A DNA stretch of 34,671 bases, taken from positions 1 to 34,671 of the forward strand of contig JABSQV010000022.1 of the NCBI GenBank assembly GCA_013215565.1, read 5' to 3'. Below are positions 32,811 to 34,671 of this stretch, piece after piece. How positions within the stretch are numbered: the first letter of the stretch is position 1; every line of letters starts with the position of its first letter. A program made the position numbers and the translations under genes. Below the pieces are notes generated by a model. That model saw nothing but the letters and a program-made list of their open reading frames with translations. It did not search any database and was not told the origin of the DNA. Origin of the DNA: Myxococcales bacterium (GTDB taxonomy: Bacteria > Myxococcota_A > UBA9160 > SZUA-336).

Positions 32811-33224
32811 ATGACTGAGAAGCCCACTCGGATCCTGCCCGCCGTGACCCCCGAAAACGCGCACTTTTGGCAGGGGGGCGCAGAGGGCGAACTGCGTTTT
32901 CTCCGCTGCCGGGACTGCAGCAGTTACGTACATCCCCCGGCGCCGGTCTGCGGTCACTGCCTCGGCCGCGAACTCGCGGTGGCCGCGGTCTCGGGCCGCG
33001 CCCAGGTGCTGACCTACACCGTGAACCACCAGCCCTGGCTCCCGGGCTTCGATCCGCCCTACGTGATCGCGATCGTCGAGATCGAAGAGCAGCCGGGCCT
33101 CAGACTCACGACCAACATCGTGAACTGCGCACCCGAGGCGCTCCGGATCGGGATGCCGGTCCGGGTGTTGTTCGAGCAGCACGAGGACGTGGCGATTCCG
33201 CTTTTCGAGCCGGTCGAATCCTGA
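32811..33224 (+). CDS. DUF35 (zinc ribbon + OB-fold) CoA-binding partner protein
   Basis: This 137-residue protein starts at ATG 32811. It has a rubredoxin-like zinc ribbon with Cys33-x2-Cys36 and Cys47-x2-Cys50 (CRDC, CGHC), then an OB-fold (about 60-130, including LTYTVNHQPWLPGFDPPYVI). Small DUF35 proteins partner thiolase-like enzymes; in steroid side-chain catabolism the ChsH2 DUF35 domain binds the Ltp2 aldolase and passes it the acyl-CoA substrate. Here the TGA overlaps the ATG of the thiolase homologue (TGATG), a strong sign that the two work as a complex. Confidence 0.93.
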   Translation: MTEKPTRILPAVTPENAHFWQGGAEGELRFLRCRDCSSYVHPPAPVCGHCLGRELAVAAVSGRAQVLTYTVNHQPWLPGFDPPYVIAIVEIEEQPGLRLTTNIVNCAPEALRIGMPVRVLFEQHEDVAIPLFEPVES

Positions 33225-34408
33225 TGTCGGGCTCCGTGCGCGACGCCTGCATCACGGGTCTCGGCCAGTCCGAGGTCGGCCGCCGCCTGAACCGCGATCC
33301 GCTCGGGCTCACCATCGACGCCTGTCTCGAAGCGATCGAGGACGCGGGGCTCACGCGCGAGGACATCGACGGCATCGCGACCTATCCGGGCGGGAGCGTG
33401 CCCGGGGCCGCGGGCTTTTCGGGTGCCGGCGTCGTCGACGTGCAGGACGCACTCAGGCTGGAACTCTCATGGTTTACGGGCGGGATCGAGCTTCCCGGAC
33501 AGCTCGGCTCGGTCGTGAACGCGTGCATGGCGGTGGCGACCGGGCTCGCCAGCCACGTGCTCTGCTTTCGCACCGTCTGGGAATCGACCGCGCAGGGCGC
33601 GGGGCGCCGTGCCGGAATCGGGGGCAGTTACTCGCGCGTCGGCGGACCCATGCAGTGGACAATCCCGTTCGGGGCCGCCTCGGCCGCGACCTGGATCGCG
33701 ATGTTCGCGCAGCGCCACTTTCACGAGTACGGGACCACGCGCGAGCAACTCGCACAGATCGCGCTCAACGCGCGACGCAACGCGGCCCGGAACCCGAAGG
33801 CCATCTACCGCGACCCGCTCTCGCTCGAGGACTACCTGTCCGCGCGCATCATCTCGACCCCGTTCTGCCTCTTCGACTGCGACGTTCCCAGCGACGGCAG
33901 CACGGCACTGATCGTATCGCGGCGCGAGGCCGCGCGCGACCTGCGCAAGCCGCCGATCCAGGTGGAGGCCGTGGGCACCGCGCTCCGGGGCCGGCCGAGC
34001 TGGGACCAGTGGGACGACCTCACGACCATGGCCGCACGCGACGCGGGTGCGATGCTCTGGGAGCACACGCAACTCCGCCCCTCCGACGTAGACGTCGCCG
34101 AGTTGTACGACGGCTTCAGCTTTCTCGCGCTCGCCTGGATCGAAGCGCTCGGCTTCTGCAAGCAGGGCGAGGGCGGTCCGTTCATCGAGGGTGGGGCACG
34201 CATCGCGCTCGACGGCGAACTCCCGCTCAACACCCAGGGCGGCCAGCTCTCGGGCGGCCGCATGCACGGCTACGGTTTCCTGCACGAGGCCTGCGTGCAA
34301 CTCCGCGGCGAGGGAGCAGAGCGCCAGGTCCCGAACGACCCGCGCGTCGCGGTCGCCTCGGCCGGGGGTGGCCCGCTCGCCGGCTGCCTGCTGCTCAGCC
34401 GGCCCTAG
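33224..34408 (+). CDS. SCPx/Ltp2-type thiolase-fold acyl-CoA thiolase or aldolase
   Basis: This 394-residue thiolase-superfamily protein starts at ATG 33224. Family text includes SEVGRRL (16-22), GSVVNACMAVATGLA (95-109, Cys101 near the nucleophile position), DVAELYDGFSFLALAWIEAL, LGFCKQGEGGPFIEGG, LNTQGGQLSGGRMHGYGF and a Gly-rich end (ASAGGGPLAG). Coupling to a DUF35 gene resembles the Ltp2-ChsH2 retro-aldolase of sterol side-chain removal, which uses two tyrosines rather than a Cys nucleophile. The Tyr in YDGF and the one in HGYGF are candidates. Whether it cleaves by thiolysis or retro-aldol chemistry cannot be decided from sequence alone. It is the last gene of the operon. Confidence 0.9.
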   Translation: MSGSVRDACITGLGQSEVGRRLNRDPLGLTIDACLEAIEDAGLTREDIDGIATYPGGSVPGAAGFSGAGVVDVQDALRLELSWFTGGIELPGQLGSVVNACMAVATGLASHVLCFRTVWESTAQGAGRRAGIGGSYSRVGGPMQWTIPFGAASAATWIAMFAQRHFHEYGTTREQLAQIALNARRNAARNPKAIYRDPLSLEDYLSARIISTPFCLFDCDVPSDGSTALIVSRREAARDLRKPPIQVEAVGTALRGRPSWDQWDDLTTMAARDAGAMLWEHTQLRPSDVDVAELYDGFSFLALAWIEALGFCKQGEGGPFIEGGARIALDGELPLNTQGGQLSGGRMHGYGFLHEACVQLRGEGAERQVPNDPRVAVASAGGGPLAGCLLLSRP

Positions 34409-34581
34409 ACGGGCTCGCGGTCTCGCGGATCGCGAACCCCGGACGGCCGGGCGGGCTCCGGGCGCTGCGCGGAGTCAGGCCGCAAGCCCCACCGTCGCCT
34501 CCCACGCCCCGCTTTCGGAGGGCGGGCCGAGCGTCTATGCTGGGAATCGGCCTGCACGCCAGCCTGCACGGGAGGGAGCAC
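34409..34581. other. Intergenic region with a possible promoter
   Basis: This 173-nt gap follows the thiolase gene. It contains a small hairpin (CCCGC/GCGGG, within 34508-34526, no T-run) and TATGCT (34536-34541), a possible -10 for the gene that starts at 34582. Nothing else is recognisable. Confidence 0.3.
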
Positions 34582-34671
34582 GTGGTAGACCTCGACCTCC
34601 GACTGCGACATAGCGACGACGTGTGCGAGGTCGACTTCGCGTCGTTCCTGGGCGAGGAGCTGCCCGGACGG
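34582..34671 (+). CDS. Start of an unidentified gene, cut by the window edge (possibly acyl-CoA dehydrogenase)
   Basis: Thirty codons from GTG 34582 are visible, with GGGAGG 6 nt upstream. An in-frame ATG at 34537 is an alternative start without a ribosome site. The peptide begins VVDLDLRLRHSDDV and ends VDFASFLGEELPGR. The spacing of acidic and hydrophobic residues and the FLxEELPGR text resemble the N-terminal helix of acyl-CoA dehydrogenases, which would fit the neighbourhood, but 30 residues are too few to decide. Confidence 0.45.
   Translation, partial: MVDLDLRLRHSDDVCEVDFASFLGEELPGR

Noticed and set aside
1-34671. CRISPR arrays, tRNA or rRNA genes, insertion sequences, prophage genes
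   Set aside because: No regularly spaced repeats, no cloverleaf or rRNA-like sequence, and no transposase, integrase or phage proteins were recognised on either strand.

Overview
The window is a GC-rich, gene-dense bacterial segment. It has about 26 protein-coding genes, almost no intergenic space, many GTG starts and stop/start overlaps (GTGA, TTGA, TGATG). No rRNA, tRNA, CRISPR array, insertion sequence or phage gene was seen. The gene content suggests an aerobic heterotroph specialised in breaking down large hydrophobic molecules (steroid-, terpenoid- or hopanoid-like) through CoA thioesters: KshA-like Rieske oxygenases, P450 with ferredoxin, heteromeric-type acyl-CoA dehydrogenases, family III CoA-transferases, MaoC hydratase, and a DUF35 plus thiolase/aldolase pair. 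Such sets are known from actinobacteria, proteobacteria and uncultured lineages such as Binatota or Myxococcota. The lineage cannot be fixed from this sequence alone.

Layout. (1) 1-6539, minus strand: SlyB-like lipoprotein, flavin/Fe-S enoate reductase with a probable CTG start, CoA-transferase, amidohydrolase, and an SDR-type epimerase that runs off the left edge. (2) 6692-7900, plus: a lone CoA-transferase. (3) 7920-17556, minus, a tightly coupled operon in transcription order: acyl-CoA synthetase, P450, a giant four-domain protein (FGGY kinase, D-2-hydroxyacid dehydrogenase, SCP2, class II aldolase), KshA-like Rieske oxygenase, second acyl-CoA synthetase, 3Fe-4S ferredoxin. (4) 17634-22627, plus: four acyl-CoA dehydrogenase subunits (two long, two short) and an atypical crotonase. 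(5) 22773-26792, plus: amidohydrolase, MaoC-like double-hotdog protein, acyl-CoA synthetase. (6) 26813-27595, minus: SDR dehydrogenase. (7) 27687-30134, plus: two CoA-transferase subunits, one apparently lacking the catalytic Asp. (8) 30201-34408, plus: second Rieske oxygenase, degenerate amidohydrolase, TetR regulator, DUF35 protein, thiolase/aldolase. (9) A gene starting at 34582 leaves the right edge.

Two things stand out. First, the 1267-residue fusion at 10845-14648 joins three enzymes of sugar/polyol catabolism with a lipid-binding SCP2 domain, inside an operon for hydrophobic-substrate oxidation. This suggests a substrate that is both lipid and polyol. Second, a previously unannotated 19-bp palindrome (ATCTGA-N7-TCAGAT; fuller consensus wTCTGAcg-N3-cgTCAgAT) lies at three operon promoters (17596, 22698, 30194), with a degenerate copy at 6616. 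It probably defines a local regulon controlled by the TetR protein at 32140.

Proposed logic (inference): synthetases and CoA-transferases activate acids to CoA esters; P450/ferredoxin and the two Rieske enzymes oxygenate the skeleton; dehydrogenases, crotonase, MaoC and DUF35-thiolase shorten side chains; enoate reductase, SDR and amidohydrolases handle ring intermediates; the fusion protein processes a polyol or hydroxyacid portion.
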